Source of the DNA: Phycisphaerales bacterium
Lineage (GTDB): Bacteria > Planctomycetota > Phycisphaerae > Tepidisphaerales > Tepidisphaeraceae
Length of the DNA stretch: 64,000 nt
Assembly: GCA_020847375.1 (NCBI GenBank)
Contig: JADLCB010000002.1
Location: 75,877-139,876, forward strand
Direction: 5' to 3'
Positions 8,863 to 15,706 of this stretch are shown here, one piece after another (the first letter of the stretch is position 1; the number at the start of each line of letters is the position of its first letter). The notes under the pieces are model-generated. The model was not told the DNA's origin. It ran no database searches and worked only from the letters and a program-made list of their open reading frames with translations. A program made the translations under genes and the position numbers.

Positions 8863-9321
8863 TCAAGCCCTTTCGTACTCGCCCGGCGGTCCAGCACCGG
8901 GCATTTTATTGTTGTCGGTGAGCAGGTCGCCCAAGTCGGACGGCTCCGGCGTCGGCTCCGGCAATTCCGGGTGCATCGCCAGCCAGTGCAAAGCGGCGGC
9001 GCGGTCGATGAGCCGCCAGACTTGCACCGGCCGCGCATGCGCTTCTGGGCGGGTGCTCTTGACGTAGCGGTCGGCAACGATGATGCCGGCCTCGGCCAAT
9101 TCGCCAGGCACCGGCCCGAATGCCTTGGGATTGATGCCGTCCGGCACCGGCACGGCGGCGCGCACGTCATCGACGGTGCCTTCGGCTCGTTCGATGAGCA
9201 CGGCCAGAAGTGCCCGCCGAGCGCGGCGGATCAGCGCTTCGCGGCGTGCTGCCAGCAGCGCGAACGCCGACAGCTTGCGGCGCTCGCCTTCGGCGGTTTG
9301 ATAGGTGGTCGCGGTGTTCAT
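8863..9321 (-). CDS. hypothetical winged-helix-like element protein
   Basis: 152 residues. A basic helical N-terminus (RRKLSAFALLAARREALIRR) is followed by ERAEGTVDDVRAAVPVPDGI, then FGPVPGELAEAGIIVADRYVKS, a helix-turn-helix with wing like those of phage replication regulators. The C-terminal tail is acidic (PEPTPEPSDLGDLLTD). ATG 9321 overlaps the stop of the AlpA-like gene by ATGA. It belongs to the replication operon; the exact role is unknown. Confidence 0.65.
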   Translation of the reverse strand: MNTATTYQTAEGERRKLSAFALLAARREALIRRARRALLAVLIERAEGTVDDVRAAVPVPDGINPKAFGPVPGELAEAGIIVADRYVKSTRPEAHARPVQVWRLIDRAAALHWLAMHPELPEPTPEPSDLGDLLTDNNKMPGAGPPGEYERA

Positions 9322-9572
9322 CGTCCGGTCCTCCCCACGGTGCGGACGGCCGGACAGCCAGCCGCAATCCAGTCCAGCACCACCCGGCGCGGCCAGCGAA
9401 CCAGCGCGCCAAGCTTAATCGGCGCGGGCATGCGCCCGGCGTCAGAAAGTCGATAGACGTGACGGGGGGAAGCGCCGATCATTTCGGCGACGGCGCGGAC
9501 AGGTAGCAACTCGGCCGGTTGCGTCGGCCCGGCGATGCGCTCGCCGGTGGCGTTAGTCAGGGTTTCGGTCAT
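9318..9572 (-). CDS. AlpA/excisionase-like HTH protein
   Basis: 84 residues, GAGGATC upstream of ATG 9572. The sequence LLPVRAVAEMIGASPRHVYR, then LSDAGRMPAPIKLGALVRWPR and VLDWIAAGCP, is the HTH_17/MerR-like fold of AlpA and Xis proteins: helix-turn-helix, a loop with MPAPIKLG, and the RW dipeptide. In P4-like satellites and many islands such proteins act as excisionase or activate int. It is the first gene of the replication operon, so it could couple excision with replication. Confidence 0.85.
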   Translation of the reverse strand: MTETLTNATGERIAGPTQPAELLPVRAVAEMIGASPRHVYRLSDAGRMPAPIKLGALVRWPRRVVLDWIAAGCPAVRTVGRTGR

Positions 9573-9774
9573 TCCTGATCCTCGTTCGGGTGCGAAGGGG
9601 CGAGCCCGTTGCCCGCGTCTACTTCTCTATTTACGCCGACAACAAACGAACATTACTCGGCACTTGGTTTGTCCGCGCATGACAAAGCCTGCCCCCCGCC
9701 GAAAACAGTAGACAGGTATGCACCGGAGCGGAGAAGACGGGTTGAAAAAAATCTTTGGGAAACTAACGGACAAA
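9573..9774. promoter_or_regulatory. intergenic control region of the replication operon
   Basis: About 200 bp without a gene, AT-richer than the flanks. TTTGTCC occurs three times: at 9672-9678 (plus) and as both arms of the perfect 7-bp inverted repeat GGACAAA-N3-TTTGTCC (9768-9784), whose loop is the TAG stop codon of the upstream gene. These could be operator copies; a clear -35/-10 pair was not found. Confidence 0.35.
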
Positions 9775-10332
9775 CTATTTGTCCTGAGGTTTGTTTCCGC
9801 GTTGTTGCCTCTTAGCGTCCCACGACAGGACCGCTTTCAGATGGGAAAGCTGGATGCCTTGGTAGCCGCAGAAGTCCTTCATGCTCTCGCCCGCGCCTTG
9901 GGCTTGCTGCCACTTGGCGATGAGTGCGGTTCGTTTCTCCGCTTCGGTATTTGTCATCTTCGGTCGTCCGCCCTTGTTCTTGCTTTGGTTGTCGCTACCC
10001 GCTGGGTTTGCGTCGGGGTCTAGCCGCACCAGTTGCAGGTAGATTTCCGAGAGCGTGCGCCCCAACCTGTCCCGTTCCTCTTGCGGTAAGACCCCATCGT
10101 TGCAGCGATCAGCACACAACGGCCAGAGCCAGGCATCAGGCGCGCTCAGCCCCGCCCGAAGCACGTCGCGCTTGCAGTCCTCAACGTAAGTGAACAGCGC
10201 CCCCGTCTTGACCAGAACCGCGAAGCGTTTACGGGCAGCGGCCCCCAGGCCCTCATACTCCGGCAGGCCCCATGCCCGCATATGCAGGTACACTTCCCAC
10301 AGTCTGTAGAGAGCATCGTACCGTTCCGGCAT
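9775..10332 (-). CDS. hypothetical element protein with GGRP basic motif
   Basis: 185 residues. ATG 10332 is chosen because AGGAG stands 7 nt upstream; an in-frame TTG at 10407 has none. The N-terminal half is helical with many aromatics (YDALYRLWEVYLHMRAWGLPE). It is followed by a linker (GSDNQSKNKGGRPK) with a GGRPK AT-hook-like basic patch and a C-terminal helical segment (SMKDFCGYQGIQLSHLKAVL) that could be a small HTH. It lies in the terminase operon, where a terminase small subunit or DNA-binding packaging factor would be expected. No homology recognised, so that role is only a guess. Confidence 0.55.
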   Translation of the reverse strand: MPERYDALYRLWEVYLHMRAWGLPEYEGLGAAARKRFAVLVKTGALFTYVEDCKRDVLRAGLSAPDAWLWPLCADRCNDGVLPQEERDRLGRTLSEIYLQLVRLDPDANPAGSDNQSKNKGGRPKMTNTEAEKRTALIAKWQQAQGAGESMKDFCGYQGIQLSHLKAVLSWDAKRQQRGNKPQDK

Positions 10333-10428
10333 GTTCCAACTCCTGTAGTTGGTCCTGAAAGAAAACAGCGGGGGAAGGCGGTCAGGTTCCGCCTTGTCGG
10401 GTTGCAATCCCTATCCCGCGCCGGTGTT

Positions 10429-10605
10429 CTACGCCCGTTCTTTTGTCACGATCCGCCGCCCGCAATGACGGCATTCACGCAATCGCATTATCACCGACGG
10501 CTTGCGCCTTGTGTAGACCACGCGGAAATGCCGGCAGCCGCAGCGCGGGCAGACAATGCCGTCCTTGACGGCGCTCAATACCATCGGTACGCGGTCATCC
10601 GACAT
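10429..10605 (-). CDS. 58-residue zinc-ribbon protein (NrdR N-terminus-like)
   Basis: ATG 10605 is preceded by AGGAGATTACGCT, an excellent ribosome site, and the gene overlaps the terminase stop by 11 nt. The protein has CPRCGCRHFRVVYTRRKP and then LRECRHCGRRIVTKE, with two CxxC pairs spaced as in the zinc ribbon of NrdR (CPxC...RRRECxxCGxRFTTxE), but no ATP-cone domain follows. Small zinc proteins beside packaging genes in satellites include the Ogr/Delta transcription activators of P2/P4; a similar late-gene regulator is possible here but unproven. Confidence 0.75.
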   Translation of the reverse strand: MSDDRVPMVLSAVKDGIVCPRCGCRHFRVVYTRRKPSVIMRLRECRHCGRRIVTKERA

Positions 10606-12676
10606 AGCGTAATCTCCTGCCTTGAAGTTCCGAAAGCCGAATCCGTTCCCGCTTCGGCTCTGTTCGTTGTGCCCCCGTGCCGGGCAGCGCCGCGCCCACC
10701 AGTGAAGCGGCCGCCGCGCATCCGACGATGCAGTCCCACCAGTGATTATCCGGCCGGTCAGGTTTCGGCCGCCACTCATCGACGGTGCGGCCATGCCCGA
10801 CGGTGCGGACGGCCACTTCGGCGATGCAATGGTCAGCCAACAGGCGGTGTTCGTCCTGATTGCTCCCGTACAGCGACAGACAGCCCGTATCGCCCAGGGC
10901 AACGGACAGCCGCGCCACGATAAAAGACTTCCAGAAGTTCGCGTCGAAGCGAAAGTGCCGCGCCGCTCTGCGATCCGTCGGCTTGGGTATGTACCAGTTG
11001 AAGCCGATGCGGTCGCCTTGGGTGCGGTTGTACTCGGCAATCGGACGGCCCGCCGCGCCGATGCCGATGCCCCGCGACGGCATGAGCACCGCCGCATGGC
11101 CGGAGTGTCGGCACACGTCATGTACCACGTCGGGAACGTAACCGGCATCGACAAGGCATCGCTCAAGGCGCATCGGCGCGCCGTCTTCCCGTTCCCATTC
11201 GCGGGACGCAAGCGAAGCGGTCAAGGCGTCCAGCCCGGCCCGGATGGAGCCTTCACGCCCCGCCCCCGGCGACAGCATGGCCAGCGTTCGCGGCGCTTTC
11301 CGCAGCGCGAAATAGCGGCGGTGCTGGTCCGGCCAGGTGCCGTAGTCGATCAGCCAGCCGGTGAAGTCGGCGGACCACGCGCAGACCGTCCAGTACAGCA
11401 GCGAATCGTGAACGTCGATGAAGGCGGTAACGTGCTCGGCCCCGACCGGAACCATGCCACGCCGGATGCCGTTGTGCTTCGCGGCGATCTGGTCGGCGGT
11501 CAGCGTCGGCCCGTCGCCTTGTTCCAGACGGATCGGCTCGTTCTGGTACTCGGCTTGGAACGCCGCTTCATCGTCCAGGCGGAAGTTCATCGCATGTTGC
11601 ACGGCCGACAGTTCATCATCGTGATGCCGCGCCGGCCATGCCGCCACGGCCCCGGCGTCCATCGCTTTGCGGTGCTTGGCGTAGAACGCGGTCGCTTCGG
11701 AGCCGTTGCCGCCCTTGCGGAAGCTCTCAGCCCGGAGCCGCCCGTATTGCTCCCACAGCTTTTCGTCTGCCGGCATGGCGTACAGCATCTTGCACCGCTC
11801 GCCTTGCCAGCGCGGGCATTTCTGGCGGTCCAGGAGTGCATCGGCCATATCCCCGGCCCTGATCACGGTACAGGGCAGCATCGCGGCGATCTTCCGCCCA
11901 GGCCCGGCCATTCCGAGCACGTCGCCATTGATGATTGCCGCCCGCTCGGCGCTTTGCGACGGCGACATTGCCGATTCGCGGGTCTGCGGATCGTCAAGGA
12001 TCACCAGTTCCGGCCGGATGATTTCGCCGTTGGCCAGGGTGTGCGACTGGCCACGCAACGCCCCGGTCAGCCCGACAACGGACACGGTGGAGCCGCCCAC
12101 GTTCGCGCCGTCACAGGCATCGTCGGGCATGGTCGGAAATGTCAGCCGATCCGCCGACCAGTCGATGCGCGTCTGTTCGCCCCGGAACAGTTGTCCAACA
12201 CACTTGCGGGCATTGTTTTCCAGGCGGTGAAGCGGGTAGCAGACTTGGCGGAAGTCGGCGGCCAGGGTGTCATTGAAGGTCAATTCTGTTTTCAGGTGGT
12301 CCAGCAACTCGCCCGCCCGCTTTTCGGTCGCCCCGACAAGGCACACGAAACGGCGGTGCCCATACAGCAGCGCCCACAACGCCGCCCGCTCGCAAAGGGT
12401 CGTCTTGCCGCTGCCGCGCGGCATGGCCAGGGCGAACAGGCCGCCGTTGAGAACGGCATCCTGCATCCGGGCGATTACCCGAAGATGATCGTCACTCCAC
12501 GCCAGGCGGAAGGCGTTGGGGAAGTAGGTTTCACAAAATCGGCGGAAGTCGCGTTCGCAGTCGGCGCGGCGTGCCAGGTCGCCCGGCGGCGGGTAGTCGC
12601 CGGAGATATCGCGGTCCCTTCGGCTCTGCGCCAGCTGCGCGGCGTTGTCGGATTCAAGTTTGCGTTGGTAGTTCAT
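10595..12676 (-). CDS. phage terminase large subunit (GpA/TerL-like ATPase-nuclease)
   Basis: 693 residues, complete. Walker A AMPRGSGKT (residues 84-92), Walker B LVILDDP (224-230, Asp228-Asp229), and an RNase H-like nuclease with three acidic positions: Asp421 (AFIDVHDSLLYW), Asp510 (CLVDAGY) and Asp648 (NHWWDCIVGCAAAA). The order ATPase then nuclease and the final HWWDC motif fit GpA-type large terminases, which cut concatemers and drive DNA into procapsids. All catalytic positions look intact, so selection has kept it active. AGGA precedes ATG 12676. No portal or capsid gene accompanies it, so packaging would use a helper's capsid. Confidence 0.88.
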   Translation of the reverse strand: MNYQRKLESDNAAQLAQSRRDRDISGDYPPPGDLARRADCERDFRRFCETYFPNAFRLAWSDDHLRVIARMQDAVLNGGLFALAMPRGSGKTTLCERAALWALLYGHRRFVCLVGATEKRAGELLDHLKTELTFNDTLAADFRQVCYPLHRLENNARKCVGQLFRGEQTRIDWSADRLTFPTMPDDACDGANVGGSTVSVVGLTGALRGQSHTLANGEIIRPELVILDDPQTRESAMSPSQSAERAAIINGDVLGMAGPGRKIAAMLPCTVIRAGDMADALLDRQKCPRWQGERCKMLYAMPADEKLWEQYGRLRAESFRKGGNGSEATAFYAKHRKAMDAGAVAAWPARHHDDELSAVQHAMNFRLDDEAAFQAEYQNEPIRLEQGDGPTLTADQIAAKHNGIRRGMVPVGAEHVTAFIDVHDSLLYWTVCAWSADFTGWLIDYGTWPDQHRRYFALRKAPRTLAMLSPGAGREGSIRAGLDALTASLASREWEREDGAPMRLERCLVDAGYVPDVVHDVCRHSGHAAVLMPSRGIGIGAAGRPIAEYNRTQGDRIGFNWYIPKPTDRRAARHFRFDANFWKSFIVARLSVALGDTGCLSLYGSNQDEHRLLADHCIAEVAVRTVGHGRTVDEWRPKPDRPDNHWWDCIVGCAAAASLVGAALPGTGAQRTEPKRERIRLSELQGRRLRYVG

Positions 12677-12878
12677 AACGATTCATCCTGTTATTTCGAT
12701 TGTTCCCTACACGGTCGGGAGCGCGAAAGCGCCGGGAGTACCTTTTGCGTGTCGCTCCTGTCCATTGCTGGCAACAATGCCCGCCAGTTGCGATAGGACG
12801 CATTCTGGCGCGTCCGGTGCCCAAGCCGACCATTGAGTCATCGGGGCGGCCTTGCGTGCCTTGGCGCTCGATTCTCAC
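12654..12878 (-). CDS. possible small basic protein, doubtful
   Basis: 74 codons starting with GTG at 12878 in GTGA overlap with the stop of the preceding frame, and overlapping the terminase start by 23 nt. The protein is basic (RIERQGTQGRPDDS, RKRYSRRFRAPDRVG) with no recognisable motif. Overlap position fits a translationally coupled gene, and it fills an otherwise empty 200-bp stretch, but composition gives no support. It may be non-coding leader of the terminase gene. Confidence 0.3.
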   Translation of the reverse strand: MRIERQGTQGRPDDSMVGLGTGRARMRPIATGGHCCQQWTGATRKRYSRRFRAPDRVGNNRNNRMNRYELPTQT

Positions 12879-13060
12879 GGCTTACCACCTTCCTGCCCGG
12901 CCAGCAGTCGCCGCACCGCCTCGGCCTTATCTGCCGGCGACAGCGGCAGACCGGCAATCATCGCCATGGCAGCGGCGAAGTCGGCGGCGGCATCGCCCGC
13001 GTTGCCCATTTCCGCGTTTGGAGTACAAGCGGGAGTACAAGCGTTCGCAGACGATTTCAT
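12875..13060 (-). CDS. small element protein, or C-terminal extension of the integrase in the excised circle
   Basis: 61 residues if it starts at ATG 13060. The C-terminal half, DAAADFAAAMAMIAGLPLSP then ADKAEAVRRLLAGQEGGKP, is a compact helical domain. The frame stays open upstream through attR (RGEHSILSAV...) and its attR-encoded text KRVKGVEPSTFTLA is in the same frame as the integrase tail. In the circle it would become residues 596-670 of the integrase. Only the next stop codon (12875-12877) ends it. Whether it is made as a separate protein, a fusion, or both cannot be told from sequence. Confidence 0.55.
   Translation of the reverse strand: MKSSANACTPACTPNAEMGNAGDAAADFAAAMAMIAGLPLSPADKAEAVRRLLAGQEGGKP
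13021..13048 (+). repeat. tandem 12-bp direct repeat, possible integrase arm site (right)
   Basis: Identical over 28 bp to 3950-3977 and in the same orientation, 53 bp inside the attR core (the left copy is about 150 bp inside attL). The two copies are read in different codon frames (LVLPLV at left, ACTPACTP at right), so conservation at the DNA level, not of protein, is the likely reason. Confidence 0.65.
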
Positions 13061-13075
13061 AAGTCCAGCATCTAC

Positions 13076-13108
13076 AGCACTTAGAATTGAGTGCTCTCCC
13101 CTTGCCAA
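13076..13108 (-). promoter_or_regulatory. possible promoter spanning attR with dyad
   Basis: Minus-strand TTGGCA (13103-13108, in the att core), 17-bp spacer, TCTAAG (13080-13085). The -10 is only 4/6. The dyad AGCACT-N8-AGTGCT (13076-13095) covers it. If active it would express the small protein and terminase operon even in the integrated state, 13 nt before ATG 13060. Confidence 0.3.
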
Positions 13109-13146
13109 CGTGAATGTCGAGGGTTCGACCCCCTTCACCCGCTTTT
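13102..13146 (+). repeat. attR core (45 bp)
   Basis: Second copy of the 45-bp core, a 3' tRNA-Gly fragment lacking the acceptor 5' strand and D-arm, so not a functional tRNA. It is followed at once by the Rho-independent terminator that must have served the tRNA before integration. Confidence 0.95.
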
Positions 13147-13148
13147 CC

Positions 13149-13174
13149 CCCACCTGTTACAGGTGGGTTTTTTT
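13149..13174 (+). terminator. Rho-independent terminator, former tRNA-Gly terminator
   Basis: CCCACCTG-TTA-CAGGTGGG hairpin (8-bp stem) followed by seven T. It begins 3 bp after the attR core, where the tRNA-Gly 3' end stood before integration. The resident tRNA gene is now separated from it by the element. Confidence 0.85.
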
Positions 13175-13194
13175 GTTGCTAAATCATTTTCAAC

Positions 13195-13221
13195 AAATAG
13201 TTAACGTTAATCGAACTATTT
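13195..13221. promoter_or_regulatory. inverted repeat upstream of the SDR operon
   Basis: AAATAGTT-N11-AACTATTT, a perfect 8-bp inverted repeat in AT-rich DNA 160 bp before the SDR gene. The arm spacing suits a dimeric regulator. No strong promoter was identified between it and 13381. Confidence 0.35.
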
Positions 13222-13380
13222 ACATGCGCAATATTGCTCATCGTCTTACGCTGCCTCAGCAACGCTCCTGACTGCTTCCCTTTTAAGCCACTACGCCCGG
13301 GCGTTCCGCCCGAAATCCCTTGAATTCTTTCCCTGGCTTCCAGACAATGCAATCCGACTTTCACTTGAGGGCTGCACGGA

Positions 13381-14136
13381 ATGATTCAGATCGATTTAAG
13401 TGGCAAGGTGGCGTTGATTACCGGTGGCAGCCAGGGGTTGGGCGAGGAGTTCGCTCGAACGTTGCATCGGGCTGGTGCAACGGTCGCAATCAATTATTTC
13501 CCCGACCCACAGGATTCCAACAAAAAACGTGCCCAGGCGCTGGTGGCTGATCTGGGTGGGCGGGCAAGCGCTTACGGCGGTGACGTGCGCAACCTGGGTT
13601 CAATGCAGGAAGTCGTCGAGCGGGTCGTCACCGATCATGGCCGAATCGATATCCTGATCAACAACGCTGGCATTTTGCGCGATAAAACCCTCAAAAATCT
13701 TGAAGCCCAGCAATGGCAGGATGTGATTGATACCAATCTGACGGGCGTTTTTAATTCCTGTAAAGCGGTGACGCCGGTTCTGGCCGACGGCGGACGGATT
13801 ATCAGCCTGGCTTCCATTGCAGCAGTTGTCGGTTTCTTTGGTCAGTCCAACTACGCCGCTGCCAAGGCCGGTGTCATGGGCCTGACGCGCGTTCTCAGCC
13901 GCGAGCTGGCCCGGCGACGAATCACGGTCAACGCCGTTGCCCCCGGCGTGGTGCTTACGGAAATGGGCAAGAGCATCCCCGCCGAAGCGCGTGCGGAAAT
14001 GCTCAAAAATATCCCCCTGAATCGACTCGGCGAACCGGCTGAAATCGCGGGGGCTGTCTTGTTTTTATGTAGTGACCTGGCCTCTTACATCACCGGACAG
14101 ACGCTGCACGTCAACGGTGGATGGATCGCCCCATGA
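13381..14136 (+). CDS. SDR-family 3-oxoacyl/3-hydroxybutyrate-type dehydrogenase
   Basis: 251 residues. Classical SDR: nucleotide motif TGGSQGLG near residues 14-21, NNAG, catalytic Tyr158 and Lys162 (SNYAAAKAG), and a C-terminus ITGQTLHVNGGWIAP typical of FabG-like reductases. It reversibly reduces a 3-oxoacyl thioester or free 3-oxo acid with NAD(P)H. The overlapping CoA-transferase and following thiolase suggest acetoacetyl-CoA reductase or 3-hydroxybutyrate dehydrogenase rather than fatty-acid FabG; substrate is inferred from context. The stop overlaps the next start as ATGA. GAGGG lies upstream of ATG 13381. Confidence 0.85.
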   Translation: MIQIDLSGKVALITGGSQGLGEEFARTLHRAGATVAINYFPDPQDSNKKRAQALVADLGGRASAYGGDVRNLGSMQEVVERVVTDHGRIDILINNAGILRDKTLKNLEAQQWQDVIDTNLTGVFNSCKAVTPVLADGGRIISLASIAAVVGFFGQSNYAAAKAGVMGLTRVLSRELARRRITVNAVAPGVVLTEMGKSIPAEARAEMLKNIPLNRLGEPAEIAGAVLFLCSDLASYITGQTLHVNGGWIAP

Positions 14137-15689
14137 ACCGTGCAACAACCCCCAGCTCTCCACGCGATGGAAAACTTTGCAGCACCGATGAAGCGGTTGC
14201 GCTGATTAAAGACGGCGACACCGTAGCGTGCGGGGGTTTTGTCGGCGCTGCTCATCCTGAAGGTTTGACCGCTGCGATGGAGCGACGATTCCTGGCGCAT
14301 CAATCCCCAAAAAATCTGACCCTGCTCTATGCGGCTGGGCAGGGCGATGCCAAAGCCCGCGGCTTGAACCATCTAGCCCATGAAGGTCTGGTGCGGAGAG
14401 TTGTTGGTGGTCACTGGAGTCTGGCTCCGCGGCTGGGCAAGCTCGCCCTGACCAACAAAATCGAGGCGTACAACTTTCCCCAGGGTGTGCTTTGTCAGTT
14501 GTTCCGCGACATTGCGGCAGGCCGGCCGGGATGTATTACCCACATCGGTTTGGGCACGTTTATCGATCCAGCGGTGGGCGACGGTGGCCGGGTCAATGAA
14601 CGAACCACCGAACCTCTGGTCGAGCGCATCGAACTGGGCGGGCGCCCCTGGTTATGGTACAAGTCGATCCCGATCAATATCTCGCTGATCCGCGCCACCG
14701 CGGCTGATCCAGCGGGTAACTTAATTATGGATCAGGAGGTCATGATCGGCGAAGTCCTCTCCCTGGCGCAGGCGGCGCACAACTGCGGCGGGCTGGTGCT
14801 GGCACAGGTCAAGCAGTTGCGCAATGAACCGATTCCGCCACAGCAGGTTTCTGTCCCGGGGATTCTGGTTGACCGCATTATTCTGGCGCAGGAACATGAA
14901 CACGAGCAGACTTTCGCCGAGTCGTTCAACCCGGCGTACGTTCGCCCGATGTCCGGACCGACCATGCCCGATCCTGCCCCGATGGAGCATGATGAGCGCT
15001 GGATCATCGCCGCCCGCGCCTGTGATGAACTGGAACCGGGCATGATTATCAATCTCGGTATCGGCATGCCCGAGGGGGTGGCGCGTGTCGCCTGTCAGCG
15101 CGGCATCCTCGACACCTGCACCTTGACGGTTGAAAGCGGCCCAATCGGCGGAATGCCGGCCGGTGGATTGTCATTCGGGGCATCGGTTCACCCCCTGGCA
15201 GTGGTCGATCAACCAGCCCAGTTTGATTTTTATGATGGTCGGGGACTCGATTTCACCGCGCTGGGTCTGGCACAGACCGACGGCGCCGGCAACGTCAACG
15301 TTTCCCGTTTTGGCGATCGCTTTGCCGGTGTCGGCGGGTTCGTCAACATCTCGCAGACCGCCAAACGTCTGGTTTTCTGCGGAACGTTCACGGCTGGTGG
15401 CCTGAAAGTACGCATCGGTGATGGCCAACTGGAAATTGTACAGGAAGGCAAGACACGCAAATTTCTGTCCAATGTCGAGCAAATTTCCTTCAGCGCAGCC
15501 CGCAGCCGCGAATTGGGCCAGCGTGTTTTGTATGTCACCGAACGCGCTGTCTTTGGATTGTCGGATGAGGGCCTGGAACTGATCGAAATCGCTCCGGGCA
15601 TCGATCTGCAGCGGCATATTCTCGACCAGATGGATTTTGTCCCAATCATGCGGCAGATCAAACCCATGTCACCTTCGTTATTCACCTGA
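14133..15689 (+). CDS. acyl-CoA:acetate/3-ketoacid CoA-transferase (fused alpha-beta)
   Basis: 518 residues from ATG 14133 in ATGA overlap with the SDR gene. It has two CoA-transferase domains in one chain, as in YdiF-type family I enzymes. The alpha part has DGDTVACGGFVGAAHPEG; the beta part has LGIGMPEGVARVA and the active-site glutamate Glu334 in TVESGPIGGMPAGG. A covalent glutamyl-CoA intermediate is expected. The likely reaction is transfer of CoA between acetyl- or succinyl-CoA and acetoacetate or a short-chain acid. With the thiolase it forms a ketone-body or butyrate-type route. Confidence 0.9.
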   Translation: MNRATTPSSPRDGKLCSTDEAVALIKDGDTVACGGFVGAAHPEGLTAAMERRFLAHQSPKNLTLLYAAGQGDAKARGLNHLAHEGLVRRVVGGHWSLAPRLGKLALTNKIEAYNFPQGVLCQLFRDIAAGRPGCITHIGLGTFIDPAVGDGGRVNERTTEPLVERIELGGRPWLWYKSIPINISLIRATAADPAGNLIMDQEVMIGEVLSLAQAAHNCGGLVLAQVKQLRNEPIPPQQVSVPGILVDRIILAQEHEHEQTFAESFNPAYVRPMSGPTMPDPAPMEHDERWIIAARACDELEPGMIINLGIGMPEGVARVACQRGILDTCTLTVESGPIGGMPAGGLSFGASVHPLAVVDQPAQFDFYDGRGLDFTALGLAQTDGAGNVNVSRFGDRFAGVGGFVNISQTAKRLVFCGTFTAGGLKVRIGDGQLEIVQEGKTRKFLSNVEQISFSAARSRELGQRVLYVTERAVFGLSDEGLELIEIAPGIDLQRHILDQMDFVPIMRQIKPMSPSLFT

Positions 15690-15706
15690 GAAATTGGAAA
15701 CTCGCC

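Larger units (their letters stand above)
3757..13146. mobile_element. integrated satellite-like element in tRNA-Gly, with terminase but no capsid genes
   Basis: The element is bounded by perfect 45-bp direct repeats, the left one inside tRNA-Gly. One element unit is 9345 bp. All genes run on the minus strand. Order in transcription direction: small protein, terminase large subunit, zinc ribbon, hypothetical protein; then AlpA-like HTH, winged-helix protein, SSB-like, PrimPol, DnaB-like ATPase, winged helix; then HTH and integrase. No capsid, portal, protease, tail, lysis, conjugation or resistance gene is seen. Size, integrase, AlpA-like gene, primase and terminase fit a phage satellite rather than a full prophage or ICE. 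Helper dependence is inference. Confidence 0.85.

Noticed and set aside
10742-12796. Long plus-strand frame (684 codons) opposite the terminase
   Set aside because: It is the antisense of a gene with clear catalytic motifs; its protein has no recognisable domain and only reflects GC-rich codon bias.
3757-13146. Complete prophage, ICE or integron
   Set aside because: No capsid, tail, lysis, relaxase, type IV secretion or gene cassette array is seen.
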